Assembly (NCBI GenBank): GCA_030533445.1
Contig: CM060076.1
Location: 23,360,603 to 23,424,602 of the forward strand
Source: Cyprinodon diabolis
Taxonomy: Eukaryota > Chordata > Actinopteri > Cyprinodontiformes > Cyprinodontidae
Direction: 5' to 3'
Length of the DNA stretch: 64,000 bases
Position 1 is the stretch's first letter, and the number at the start of each line of letters is the position of its first letter. A program made the position numbers and the translations under genes. The notes under the pieces were generated by a model, which saw nothing but the letters and a program-made list of their open reading frames with translations, was not told where the DNA came from and did not search any database. Positions 11,471 to 24,131 of the stretch are shown here, piece after piece.

Positions 11471-14435
11471 TATACACCATCTCAGTACGCTTACAAAGAC
11501 ATAAAGATATTAAAGATATTGAAATGTGAGGTCTTCATAAGTCCTGGTTCACTGATTAATCTGCCTCTCTGGTTAATTTCTCTGTTAAACGATTTCCAAA
11601 GAAGTTCACAATTTTTCACATCAAAAAGGGGTCATTAAATATTAACCTCCTATTAGCGTAGCTATTTTCACTACACAGCAAGTCAATCAGCTGTAGCTGC
11701 TTTAGCAATGAGTTCTGACCATCCCAGGTGCTGAGACCAAGACATTTCAATTTCATCCGATTCATCCTGTAGGCTTTATTCAAACAGTATGGACCTCTAT
11801 AAACACACATGCAAGTTACCTACTTCACCCAGTTTATAGATGCCTTGCAGCTGACGGGTGTGACAATTGAAAATTTTACCCAAATATTTCTTTTTACTGC
11901 TCACCAAAACAGGATGAATGTCGTCAGTGATCAGAAGGGCTGACTGCACATTGACTGCAAGTAGCCATCAGTGCACAGAATATTTCTTATCAGGTGAGTT
12001 TCAAAACAAGTCAGTGAGCTAGCTTAGGCTGCTGTCTACTGGATTTAACGTGGTGTACATTTTTTTCCCCCAGAAAGTTTAGTGATTATTGCTGATTAGA
12101 GACCTAGTGAAGACGTGCATTAAATATCTAGATCTGAAGATTTTGCTACAGCCATTACAGTTGTGTTTAGCCTTTTAAATAAACTATGCATAACGTTCAG
12201 CAGAACACAGATTTTTTTCTATGAGATGCAGAACAGACTTTAAAAATAGTTACTGGCTGTATGCGCTCTCTATCCTCCTCCGGACATGAAAATCGGCTCC
12301 TTATGCATCTGCTTACCTTTTTTTTTTCCCCAGACAGAGCCACCTATCTCTACATTCGGCTCCTCAAGCAACCACACCCCCCACGTTGATACCTACAATT
12401 TTTTTTAAATCCTCTGAAATAGAAGATTTTCAGTTATGGCAAAATATTTGACATAAAATTAAATAACTTTCAATATCAATCCATGGATGTCACTGGTAAA
12501 TGAGCTTCCTTTGTTTAACACTACACTGTCAAAGTGACTAATTGATCTAAATATGATACAACAAGGCAAGACGGGGTCACGATGATCAGATGACAACAAA
12601 TTTAAGTTTATACTTGCTCCATCCAGGCTAGGAGACATCGATTGGGGAAGGATCAAAAAAGAGCTGCCTTATCCCTTGATATCAGGATAATAGCTCTCAG
12701 ATGGTAGAATTTAAAGAATAAGCACAACACAGCATCTCCTGTACTGCAGGTCTTTATCTAAATCTGAATGAAACAGAAAATCCTTTGTGCTGTTTACATT
12801 TTTTCAACTATTTTAACATGGGCACTGATATTAACAGGTTAATTTAAACAATAGGTAATACTGCAAAGCTGGTTAACCTATGACATCAGACATTGATTGG
12901 GTGTGTAAAGTGTGGAACTTATAAAATAAATAGATATATATGGAGGCAAAAAACACAAAAGACCTAAATTAACACACAGAAGTGAAAATAAGAGAACGGC
13001 TTCATTGACTGAAAGTATTCCTGAGTGTAGGAAGCAGATGTTCCAGCTGAGTAATTAAAAGTTTCTGGAACAGAGGTGATGTATTGTCTGAGTGTGGATG
13101 GTGGCACTATACTGTGCCCTGAACTCTTTTAGAGAAACTCAATGTCAATAGAAGAGTTACCATCTGGAGAGAGATTAGCCACAGCAGATGTAAATCTGTA
13201 GGAATAATTAGTGCAGCAACGAGAATCTTTCAGCATTCTAATACTGAATGACGCAGGCTGGTTGACCCTTTTGTATCCCTCACTATACACAAAAATTTAA
13301 TAAATTAAGCAAAGAAAGCTTGCAGGGGGGTTGTAGTGCGTTTAAAACACACTGAATTATCTAATGAACATTAATGAACTAGAGGAAAATTATTATTTTG
13401 TTATGTAGGAAATGGACACCTACTAAATATCAACCAGGAAAATAAACATGAGCTTTTAACAGCAGTTATATAATGTTTCTAAGAACTTTAAAATATTTCT
13501 CATTCTCTTGCATACAGGAACTAATAAAGTCTTTAAAGGTTTAAACTACTAAATAAACCGACTAATGGGGTTTACTTTGAATACTATCACACTGCAGCAT
13601 GATTCAGACCTCTTTTTAAATGACCTCGGCTTTTTGTGCTTTCATTTTCTATCCGTTATTATGTGAGTCAAAAGGCAAAAGAGGGGGTCAAAGCTAATTT
13701 TGGTAATGCATGCAGCACAACACTTTAACCATTAATATTGATATGACAAAGCTGAATCTGCAATACCATCTTGCTTTATGGAGACACATATCAATATTCT
13801 TTTGAGCTCTTTCTGTGAGGCTTGTGTGACATAACTAAGGTAAGCGATACTAAGTAGTTTTAAACAGTAAAGGGGCTTTCTTGTGGCCAGTTCGTTAGTC
13901 CTCCATTTGTTTTCTCTCAGTCATAAATCAGTCAAATTAGTGGGGTTCAGTAAAAGCATAAACTGACCCTCTAAACAAGTTTTGCACAGTTCACATAACA
14001 AATGCCCAAGTGAGGGAATAAGAAGCTTGTCAGGACAAGTGACAGTAAAATTGATATGATATCTAAGTGCAAAATAAAATGATACGCTAACTGATGGAAT
14101 AAAATGCTCAAATTATTGATCAATGCTCCCTATGTTCACAGTTCCAACTCTGACCAGCGTAGGTGGTGGAGTAGTGCTGCGTGGGGTGGTTTACAGTATG
14201 TACTATTTTTAGCTGGAAGTTGGAATACAACATAGACCAGTAGTTTTTGTCATGATTGTAACTGCAGTATTCTCGTTTCATCCCAAAGAGGGCAGCAGTG
14301 AGGTGGTTTCAGGCCAAGTATTTTAGAACTACACAAATTTACACAAAATGTCAAAATTTGCACTGCATAAAGATAGAGCCCTAACTGCCCTCTTGCAAAA
14401 CGGTTCATTTACAAAAATAATTGGGGTTTAGTTTA
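11471..14435. other. No gene recognised
   Basis: AT-rich intronic DNA with only short unsupported frames. Confidence 0.4.
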
Positions 14436-14993
14436 GGTCAATTTATACTTCTGATGCATAGCCTCTGCAACCGTCAAATCTATCTCAGAGCCTCTGCAAC
14501 CATCGTCGTGCACCTCAAAAAAATCCTGACTACATGTCGGACAGTCGCAAACCCTCGCAGACCTCAAGCGGAAGTGCGCAGACAAAAAGAAGCTGTGATT
14601 GGTCCTTGGTATGCCTTTTCGGCTGTCTGTGTGGTCCTTCTTGATTCGTGCCGTGGGTGCGTCATTTTTAAAAACCGAGGAGTAATAACAACAATGGATA
14701 ACCACGACGAAAGGTTGATTGAGGAGGTTCGGAAGTACAACCACTTGTTCGATGCCTCAGACATGTTGTTTTGGAAAATAAACACTCCTGCTGGTGCCGC
14801 CGTAGAAGCTCTCATGACCATCCGCTGAAGTTCTTGCGAGTTCTCGAATAGGCTCCCCCTTGCGCTTTGGCAGGAAACTGTTGTGCACCCCAAGAAATTT
14901 AGAACGACGTTGCAGAAGCATACGAGCAAAACTGGTTCGCGACCAGACGCAAGCGACATCTGATGTGTGCGGATGCAGAAGTATAATCTGCCC
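14436..14993 (+). mobile_element. Decayed PIF/Harbinger transposon fragment
   Basis: The left end reads AGGTCAATTTATACTTCTG (14435 onward) and the right end in reverse complement AGGGCAGATTATACTTCTG (to 14994), matching the TTATACTTCTGC type terminal repeats of Harbinger elements. The flanking 3-bp target (TTA/TTT) is imperfect. The interior is strikingly richer in CpG than the neighbourhood and encodes the start of a MADF-like DNA-binding protein (separate entry). At about 560 bp it keeps only the ends and one partial exon, so it is an internal deletion derivative. Confidence 0.7.
14694..14828 (+). pseudogene. Truncated Harbinger-associated MADF-domain protein start
   Basis: From the ATG at 14694 the frame reads MDNHDERLIEEVRKYNHLFD and then loses similarity, stopping at 14828. 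The D-ERLIEEVRKYPHLYD pattern is the first helix of the MADF domain in the Myb/SANT-like accessory protein encoded by Harbinger transposons. The rest of the domain (the conserved W and following helices) is gone, so it is a fragment of about 20 conserved residues fused to unrelated sequence. A longer in-frame extension upstream (from 14421) crosses the terminal repeat and has no similarity to the family. Confidence 0.65.
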
Positions 14994-17373
14994 TTTACTC
15001 TTTGGGATAAAATTGTAGTCTATCGATTTCTATTCCACCGTTAAACTCTTTTCCTTAGTGTATTTAACTGACAAAAAAAAAGATGCAACCAGTAGATGAG
15101 ATGACAAAACAGATCCTGAATACTATTGGTAGATTTTATTAATGTTTGGTTTTCTGGATATTTTTGTGAGGGCTTTTTTAAACAACATTTCTGAATTTAA
15201 ATAAACTAATCTCAATTAAAGTGTAGTGGATAAAAAAAAAATTTGAATTCTAATTGAGCTTTCCTGAATTTAATTAAATCAGAGCAAAGTAAAATGAAAT
15301 GAAATACATAAAACCAAACTGAAGAGAATAGATCTGAATTGTCAAACTAAAATAATGTCAAACTGAATGGGATTTAATCATATCAATATATGTCAATTAA
15401 AATAAACAGTTTTTTATTTTCACTAATTCTCACTAATTTGAATTGTTCAACAGAACTGCGCTGTCTAACACATAAAAGCAATGAAGTACATAATTCTTAA
15501 GTGGAAACATGGAAATAACAACATGACAACGTATTAATCTATAATGCACTTTAGAAACACAGTATATGTTTGCAATCAAATTAACTATTTCTTTCGTCCC
15601 AAAAATAATTTAAAAAAAAGGTCTTCTCATGATTTCCTTCTATGCATGCAGTAAAAGTTAAAGCTGTCTGTTTGAAATCATCATTACAAACAAATTACTG
15701 CAAAGTTTAGAGCTACAATTGTTAAGTTTCCCCTCAGGGAAAAGGAAAACATAAAAGTTAGAAATAAAAAAATATAGTTTTTTGTTTGTTTATTTTAAAA
15801 TCTGAATTTTGTTTCTTTCTTGACAACTTTAAGCCATAAAAGCTGAATATCCCCCTGTCAGAGACAGCAACATTAAGAATAGGAATGCAAAAGGTTTGTG
15901 CTCCACTGCTGCAGCTACATGCACCTCATCAGCATCAGCAAGAGGAAACTTTTTTTTTTTTTTTACAAACTCTATCACACAGTGAATGAGCCCCCAGTCA
16001 AGTCCCTGGTCGAGGAGCGATGGCTGCATTCTTTATAAAGAAAACCAGATAAGGCGGAGATAAATAAAGACATGAAAACAGCGAGGAAGACGTTGACACA
16101 AAAGGTGGGCATGTATAAAAAGATTGAGACCTGGGGGGGGAAAGAGGCTGACAAATTAGAGCTCTGAAAAGGAGAATGCGACAGGAAATCTATTGAGTCA
16201 GATCTGAGATTGTGCGGGGGCCTTGTTGAAAGCGGTGTTGTACATAAAAGATAGGAAAGCCTCTTTATCTCCCTACACTGCTGCAATAAGAAGTCTAAAG
16301 ATTATACTGGTTTCCACGCAAAGATGGGAGCTGCATTTGCTTTTGATTCAAGCACACTTAAAGTGAATACGTTTTATAATGAGGACAGCAAGAGATGAAT
16401 ACTGATTGCAAAATAACAGCAACCAAGTATCTCAATTATTTGAGAGCTGGTTTTAAATGAAGTTCGGAGGGAAGGACATTTGGTAAAAGCTGCAGTAATA
16501 AAATTATCTCGACAATTTGTGCCGAATCAGGTCTGGAGAAATAAAGCAAAAGGAAATTGTACTGATTTTTTTTTTAGGGTTGCTTTTTAAAACGCCCAGA
16601 CTATCTGTTACTATCTGTTTTCTCTCTCATTAGATAAACTTCTGGGTTACAGAACGACTGCACAGTCCCCGTGTTGCAGTCAGGTGCTCCACACAGACAC
16701 AGTGATGCCATTTCTGCATTCATGTCACTTCAAAGATGTAAATTATTCATTATGTCCCTCAGTAGTGGAAATGTCACAGGAATGTACTTCCACCGACAGA
16801 CAAATAGTACATCTCTGATAGCCTGTGGGCCACTCTGTGTCTGGCTTTAAGCTTCCTCTGTCTAATAATTATCCTGTACTTTATACATATACATAAAAAG
16901 CTATTAACACACAGGTTTAGAACAGCAAGCATGTGACAGCATCTTAATTTAGAATTTTGTACGCTTAAGATTAATGATGCCATGATTATACACCTATGGG
17001 CACCTGCACAATGGTGCAGAAGAAGGGGATGCATTCATGCTCCCCACTGGAGGATTGAGTCATTGCCTCTGTGACATCTGCTGGTGGGAGATGTGGACCA
17101 ATATAGCCAAGAAGACCTCCACTATGACCACAGACGGTGAGTCATTAGGGCTGAAGAAGACAGTATCTCTGTGTATTTTTGTTTGTGTGAGTGGGAAAAG
17201 GTGTTGATACAAACACCATCTGATCTGCTGCAGTCTGCTTGCGCTGTGTGGTTCAATTCATTGTAGACTTTAGTGTAATTATTGCATTGCACTCTATGTT
17301 TTTGTCTTTTCCTAATTGTTCCTGTGTGAATGCTAGAAAGCTTGATTATAGAATAAATCCATAATTTAAATTC
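14994..17373. other. No gene recognised
   Basis: AT-rich intronic DNA with an interrupted poly-T/poly-A run near 15950. A less AT-rich stretch at about 15980-16250 has no coding potential that I can support. Confidence 0.4.
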
Positions 17374-17645
17374 AACTCAGTTTATTTATATATTGCCCAT
17401 CCGCAATATATGTCATCTCAAGGCACTTTACAGAGACAAGTCAATCAGATCATACAGTCACATTTATAATTTCTATCTAAGGAAAAGCAGCTGATTGCAT
17501 CGACTCATTGACTCTTCCAACAATCCCTCACACTTAGCATGTATGTAGCGTCAGCGGAGAGAAAAAAAAGCCTTTTAAAAGGAAGAAACCTCCAGGAGAA
17601 CCAGGCTCAGTGTGAGCGGCCATATGCCCTGGCATTAGAGCCAAT
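17374..17645 (+). repeat. Percomorph dispersed repeat (AATTCAACTCAGTTTATTTATAT type)
   Basis: Begins AATTCAACTCAGTTTATTT, continues with CATCTCAAGGCACTTTACA and GATTGCATCGACTC, and ends AAGAAACCTCCAGGAGAACC and CAGTGTGAGCGGCCAT. This is one of the commonest dispersed repeats in killifish, medaka and cichlid DNA. It is a near full-length but diverged copy; the related segment at 2480-2580 shares its second half. Confidence 0.75.
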
Positions 17646-19439
17646 ATGCTGTAGAATAAACAGCTTAAATATATCCTCTTCCTTTTAGTAGCGCAGGTCC
17701 TAGGCTTGATCAATTAAGAATATATGGGAATGAATCAAATGATAAAGATAATGAGAATAATAACTTTGTGTGTTTTTAACAATATTTATGATATAATTTG
17801 TTCCAAGGAAAGAATCCAGCTAAAAGTGTCTTCTCTCTTAGAAACTGTTGAAATTTACAATGAAATTTGAAAGCAGTGAATCCAATCAGAATCCATCCTT
17901 ACTTTTGCTAAGATGACAAATGAATTTGATTGTCCAATGCCCAGTCAGCTCAGTGGTTGTGGTTTCTTTGTAAAATTACAATCATAGCACCAACTATATA
18001 AAAGATTTGTTAAAAAGCTATAGTAATAAATCGTAACCTTAATACTATTCAGGTTCCATCACCGTCTGAGAGGCAGACTCATTCTGGTGCCTCTGCTGCT
18101 GCAAGGTGTCAAATCTTGGAATAAGTCTCTACAAAAACTATTTCACTGAAAGCTGCGGAAATAGTAGAGGAAGGCATAAAAGTACAGTTAAAGCAATTGA
18201 ACGTATGCATTTCATTAATATTCAAAAGATTTTTTGCAGAATAATTAAAAAAAAGACTATTATAATTTCTAACTGTGAATTGTTTTCAACTCAAATGCAA
18301 AATATGTTATTACAAGTTATTCAAACAGATATTAACATTAACAGATACGTTTTGGAAAGAAGAAAAAAGCAACTCCCTTAAATTCACTGGTAAGCACAGG
18401 AATAATTTATAAGCTTAGTGCATATAAATCAGAACACAGAAGGAAAACCCAGCTGTTTGGACTGCAAACGGTGTTAACATTGAAACCTTCTTAAGAATCA
18501 AGATCATCGATCCCTGCTCAGCTGTAGTGACCTGATGTCTTTCTAATTAACCTAGCTAATGAGGCAGGTTAAAAAAGTACTGTTAACCTATATGGGCCAT
18601 CGGTTTGACTAATTCAGAAAGATGAACCAGATCAGTTTTGTTGTGCTCTGAAAAGTCACCTGTTTGGTGGAAACTTCTAGCAAAAATAATTTCTCTCTTA
18701 GTTTGTGGTCTAGTAAGCGCTCTCAACAAAAACCTGAGTGTAATGTGGTTTCTGACACTGACGTAAATGTGAACTGTGAAAAACCATGATACAAATGTAC
18801 AGTTTCTCAGCTAGCACTGATATCAGCCGCTTTAGTTATTACAATAGTTAACAGAGCAAAACGTGTTGTTTACTGTGGCATAGCATTAGTTCCACTGCAT
18901 TAGACACAATGACTATCACTGTGACAGAATCTCATTCACATTCGCTCACACACATACACGAGTGCGGCCTTCATGTCACTAACGGAAACACACAGCACCA
19001 CTCATTTACAGCATGGTGGTGTGTTTCATGTATGTGCGTTGCATGCTGCAATATCATTAGCATTCTGATGTAAACAAGTTCCCTTACACAGCTGTGCCTC
19101 TCTTGTGAGTCAAATTGTACCCAGCACTATGCCATTTCACAGCACTATAGGCCTTTTACAAGCAGATACTCTCACAATATGGGGTCACGCACATAAAATC
19201 TCATAGTAAATTAGGTGATGTTCCAGGGTTGTCCTTATAATAAAGAAGAAGGTACCCATGGAGTCACTGACTCTTCCCTTTTCACTGGGAAAACAACTGC
19301 ACTGTGTTCATATTGAATATACAGTGCAATGGTGCTTTAGCCTCATTTTCACTTTTTTTTAACCAGTTGTGAAAGAAAATGTTGGGGGATTTTAAACATG
19401 TAGAAAAGATAAAAAAGGTGAAACATATTTTACAACTCG
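17646..19439. other. No gene recognised
   Basis: AT-rich intronic DNA; the 91-codon plus frame at 18106-18381 is Lys/Ile-rich without a recognisable motif. Confidence 0.4.
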
Positions 19440-19640
19440 TTTATTCTCAGGGCCCCAAATAAAATCCAGTGCAGTTATACGTGAGGCACATCAATCTGGA
19501 AACAAATTCCCCACTATGGGGTAAAGAGGAGGCAGTATCATGCTGTGGGGATTAAAGATGTTGAAATACAGGAAGAAATCCTGTTAGAGTCTGATGCAGA
19601 GCCTCTCATTCCAGCAGGACACCTGAACAAAAAAAAACTG
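19440..19640 (+). mobile_element. Tc1-like transposase relic
   Basis: Contains GGCAGTATCATGCTGTGGGG, then (after an apparent deletion) AGAAATCCTGTTAGAGTCTG and CATTCCAGCAGGACA. These are the nucleotide counterparts of the MLWG, ILDENLLQS and FQQD segments around the second catalytic Asp of Tc1 transposases, in the right order but far too close together and frame-broken. No terminal repeats are seen. Confidence 0.5.
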
Positions 19641-22484
19641 TCCTGGGTGTGCTTCTCTGCTTCTACACACCTGACCTAAATAAATTCACTGAATTCGGCG
19701 TCCCTTGGTAGTTTGCTAAGGAGGAAAACATTATGATCAAGTATGCTAGAGCAATGACACATATAAAACACAACGGAGATACAACAATGAGGATCAGAGC
19801 TTGGAACCAGTGGCGTGGACCAGAGGAATTTCTGCTCCAAGTCCAGGCCTAAGTCTTATTAAATAAACAAGAAAAAAAACACAAAATTTGCTACTTCTAT
19901 AAGGTGCGTCCACAAATAATTCACTCAGGAAAGCTAAATACAAATGCATATCACATCCCACTTCATATTGTACTTGTAAACAAGAATTGTGTGAGAAACA
20001 CAAATGCAGAAAGCACAGTGGAGATGCTTGTCTTCAGCAGTAACCTTGGCAAAACCCACAGGCAACACATTTACAAAAGGCTCAAACTCAGAAATACTTA
20101 AGTTGTTATTTTGGAAAAAAAACTGCTTGCATCTGTTGTACAATAACAGGACACATTATCAATTTTAAAGAAGAAGCTGCACTCTTAAAACACTTTACAG
20201 AGATTCTTACTGTACATGTCTCGGTGTTTTTTCTTTTTCAGGACATGCTCTAAGGCAAGCGTGAGCATGCTTGAAAGCGCACTTTTCCTTTTTCTTTGAG
20301 TATGTTGTTGAATAATAATGATTATTTTCCACTGTACTGATCTTTAGATGATGTGTTAGCTTTTAGTGATTATAATCAATAATTTGTATGACAGACTTTA
20401 ACTGGATTTCAGATGCGATCTAAACCGAGGCATCTAATAAAAATAACTGATAATACTATTTATAGGCCCAAAGTGGGGCAATGTCTGCTCCCAGCACCAC
20501 TTGTACTACAACATATTTAGCATGCTTCTGCTTGAACATCCCTCCTGCAGCAGTTTAAAGAATAGGGAGAATGGGTGGAAAAATGAATGAATATCCTGCT
20601 GCACAAATAGCATGCATGCTCCAATTAAACTACCCTCTCTAAATGTTACCACAAACAGGAGCGCTCTGTTACTGTAGCTCTTGTATCCAAGGCTCCCACT
20701 TAGTGAGGTCTAACTCTTCCCAGGAGGGGCCTGCATCTGACTTTACAGTTCACTGGTTCAAACAGTAAATGTATTAAACACAGCAGTTTGCAGATGCGCC
20801 TACAGAGACCTAACAACACATCTGAGGCCAAAGTTTAGCATGAAATTATTTACAGCACTTCCTTTATCGCAAAGGTCAGACTGAATGTACGTTCCAAATT
20901 TTAGGGGCGATATTGGATGATTGGCAGGCGGGGCGACGGTAGTTTGTTTGGTGATTGGCAGAAAGAAAAAGCTGAGACAGACCGGTAGGAGAGTGTAGCA
21001 GAAGACATGAGGTGGATATTCTGTTCTTAAATCAATAGGGTTTCTCTGGAAAAGATGTGTACAAAAATATCCTTTAAAATAAACTCATTTATGCAGTAAC
21101 ATATCCGTCCTGTAGAACATTTCAGAAAAGCCAACCTTTAAAAAAAGGGCATTTCTTTATTAGAAAAAAAATACCTACTTTAAAGAATAATTATTGTTAA
21201 AAAAGTTTTAATTGCACATGTATTTGCACAACCAGCAGTAAACATTTTAATGATCACCTTTTGCCAACAGGACAGGGCTTACATAGAGATTATCACTCTC
21301 TATAGATCATCCTCAGTTTTGTTCCATTTTCTCTCTATCGGATTTAAATCTTATACTGTGGCAGCAAAGAATGTCAATTATGTGTCATATAGAAGTTTGA
21401 TGTTAATTTGGTCACATGTTAGATTAAATTTTTGATGAAGACTCACTCATGATCAGATTTTAGATACACATATCTATTTATAATCCTCTGGTATTAGACT
21501 TATGATGTCATGCATGGATTTGAAGGAGAAATAGACCCACAGCATTATAGTTCCTCTACCATACTTAAAAAGTGGGCCTGAGGTAATTCTTTTCATACTT
21601 ATCCTTTATTAATTTTTTTCTGTTACTCACTCTTTTCCGGGAATCGCTTGTTTCTATTGTTATACTTCTTCTATACTGCTGTTTCCATCTGTCTCGCCAT
21701 ATGTGGCATGTGTGACTAAAACAAAAAAGCTTCTATGAGGCAGAAAATGATGGATTACTAACTGGTAGTCTAAATAAATGTTTCCTATCTGGAAAAATAT
21801 TTTTTTAAGCATGGATTTTATTTCCCCCTGATTAATCGAATTAACTCCAATTAAAGGTTGAATTATTTTCACGACCATGTGTGCATTGCTGATCATAACC
21901 AACTCATATTTGTCAAGATGTTTGATTAAAGCTGATAAAAGCCCTCTGCATCACAGCAGCAGGTTCCTTTCAAGCAGCGACAGGAGCTCTTTGTTAACAT
22001 TTCCTGAGTTTTCGGGTGGGGGTGCCAATGATGTGCATGCATGCAAACACCTCTGCTCCTTCATTCTGGTTTGGTAGTGCTTCCCGACACTCCAGATGGT
22101 TAAAGATAAAGAGCAGCACCAAGAAACATATAAGCAGGAGGTGATTCTATTTCCTTCTTCAATCCATCCGGCTGTCTCTCCTGATCTCACTTGCAAATCA
22201 GCAAAGCATGTTTCTCTCAAATTACTCTTGAGATCAGTTATATGAAGAGCTTCTTTCATCCACTATAAGGTGACCTTTTACTTTCCTATTTACTTCTGGA
22301 TTTGTAGCCTTTGAGTAATCCATCCACCCACCTGTCTCCAACTTCCCAGCCCCATTTAAGATACATCCCCATGACAGACAGTTTGTATATCAAGCTCTTA
22401 CACAATAAAAATAAATGAAATAAAAGCTTTTCTCTCCTGATCGATCATCTACATTACGGGATCGATAGTAATCTCAGCACTTAC
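19641..22484. other. No gene recognised upstream of the nkain2 exon
   Basis: Intronic DNA just inside nkain2 intron 1. The segment 21240-21620 has wording reminiscent of a decayed DNA transposon (GACCCACAGCATTATAGTTCC) but no ends could be found. Confidence 0.4.
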
Positions 22485-22538
22485 CAGCTGCATGCCACAG
22501 ATGAAGGCCAAGGTGCACCTGCCGCTGCAACACCCCAT
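22485..22538 (-). CDS. nkain2: nkain2 first coding exon (Na+/K+-transporting ATPase-interacting protein 2)
   Basis: Reading the minus strand from the ATG at 22538 gives 18 codons, MGCCSGRCTLAFICGMQL, ending at 22485 and followed immediately by a GTAAGT donor (22484 downward). The pattern MG-x-CSGRCTL-x-FICGMQL is the N-terminus of NKAIN2; NKAIN1 and NKAIN3 differ in the segment before the splice site, and in the family the first coding exon ends at this position. NKAIN proteins are small multi-pass membrane proteins that interact with the Na+/K+-ATPase beta subunit, mainly in neurons; these residues begin the first membrane segment. The start has a strong context (A at -3, G at +4). The remaining exons are not in the window: the gene runs leftwards and intron 1 is very long in vertebrates. 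The divergent neighbour trdn (63827 onward) supports assignment to nkain2 over its paralogues. Identification rests on recognition, not alignment. Confidence 0.9.
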
Positions 22539-23900
22539 GATATCCTCCTCCTTCTATGCAGAGTTCCACAAAGTAGATAATCCCCAAAGCCTTTTCCTTT
22601 ACCTCCAACCCCACCTGCAGTGCGTAAGGGGCCGTCTGGCAGCCCCAGTTGGAGATGCTGCTCTGTGGCCTCAGAGTGCAGAGCTCAGTCCCTGTACTCT
22701 CTGGTGCTTAAAACAATAAAGGCTGACAGCTTCATTCAGATGAAAGGGAGATAGGTAGTCTGTATGTTTTAACTCAGATCAGGACTCAACTATTACCATT
22801 TAAGAAAATTCAAGACAAAATATTATTATTCATCTTGAATAACAGGCTATTTTAGCAGAAATAAAACAAACAAGTGGGATGAAGTTAGTAAAAATCCCTT
22901 TGCATCGATGAGATGATGTTCCAACTGTGTCCATTCAGTTTGTCCAGACTTCACCTCGTTGGGCTAGTTATCCTTTCAGGGCTCATGTAGTTGAGTCGCA
23001 TCTTTAGCCCTGCTGAAGGGGCACAATCCTGGACAGCAGCAGGCAGATGGTGGAATTGGCCAGATAATTTCCCTCCGATCTTTCAGGTCTCTTCCTCAAT
23101 AATCCGATTAAAGCCCAGATTGCCTGCTTTGGTGGGCGTAATTTGTTTCCAGGTGAAGGAAACAAGTGAAAGTGGCCCCTGCATCTATTTTTTTTATCTC
23201 CAAACAAACAGAGGGGCTCCTCTCCAATTCTTTTCTCAGGGGAAGTCAGAGACACGCAGCGGCAACATCCTCACCCAAACACAGATGTCTTCTTTTCACG
23301 CGAGTTTTTTTTCCACTAAATGGCTTATCCACATATGCAGTGTCAGCTGAAGGCGTTTATAAGGTACTCTGATTTATGTCAGCCTCCTGGAAGATGATTT
23401 CTGTGGCTCTTCTGTTTAATGAGTCCCCCTCCTTATGATCATCTTTCCTTCATCTCCAATGTTTTTTTTTATTGTTTTTCTTTTATTTTTCTTTGTCAGC
23501 AGCCCGACTCGACGATCAGTTGCTCCCCAGCTTGCTTTTTTTTTATAAAGACACTTCCCAAATAATCAATACAAGCAATAACAAAATAAACGCACGGATG
23601 TCCAAATTTCGCGCAGAATTACGCTTCTGTAAAGGTGACGCGCAGTAGGGGCTCCGAGCCAAATGACGTCTGGGTCCAGTTTCTCGTCTCAGGGTTTGTC
23701 TTGAAGAAGTGAAAAGGGGGAGACAATGGGAACCGGGATGGAGCAACGGACCGAGAGAGACAGCCGTGAGGAGCGTCTCCCGCCTGCCATCTGTCAAGCC
23801 AAACAGCACGCCTCCATGCTGCTGTTCTGGTGCGGATTTCCAAAATAAAAGTGTTGACCGTGAGAATAATTTTATCAATTGTTTTTAAAGGGCGGGGTTT
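22539..23900 (-). promoter_or_regulatory. nkain2: Probable nkain2 5'UTR and promoter region
   Basis: This is the stretch directly upstream (minus strand) of the nkain2 start codon. It is richer in G+C and CpG than the surrounding AT-rich DNA, most clearly between about 23590 and 23780, where several CGCG/GCGC/CGTC dinucleotide clusters occur. A TGACGTC half-palindrome of the CRE type lies near 23665. Minus-strand open frames of 111 and 141 codons here (23543-24044) have no recognisable domain and overlap each other in different frames, so I treat them as chance or upstream ORFs. The transcription start cannot be fixed from sequence alone, and a leader intron is possible. Confidence 0.4.
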
Positions 23901-24131
23901 ATACAGCAGAACGAGCATTTTTGTTTCTTTCTCAACTTTTACCTGATTCGTGTTTTTTTTTTTTTCCACATGGAGATATTCTCTAGAGCCTTTGTGGTGC
24001 GTTTTGTTCAGTGCTCGGAAAGAGGAAATTTCCAACTTCCACACTGGAAAAATCCTCTGAAAGATCCGCAGGCGTCTGAAACTGACTTGTGTTTTTCATT
24101 CTGTGCAAAAGATTGCAAACTGCATTAAGAA

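Larger units (their letters stand above)
1..22484 (-). other. nkain2: nkain2 intron 1 (5' portion)
   Basis: This lies downstream of the GTAAGT donor at 22484 on the minus strand. I saw no sequence resembling nkain2 exon 2 (the conserved [20 protein letters not shown] segment) on the minus strand, so the intron continues past the window edge. It is AT-rich and carries the repeats listed separately. Confidence 0.75.

Noticed and set aside
14433..14959. Minus-strand frames of 103 and 131 codons opposite the Harbinger MADF fragment
   Set aside because: Shadow frames of the GC-rich element; the plus strand carries the recognisable MADF leader.
23543..24044. 111- and 141-codon minus-strand frames upstream of nkain2
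   Set aside because: They overlap in different frames in CpG-richer upstream DNA, have no domain, and are more likely chance or upstream ORFs.
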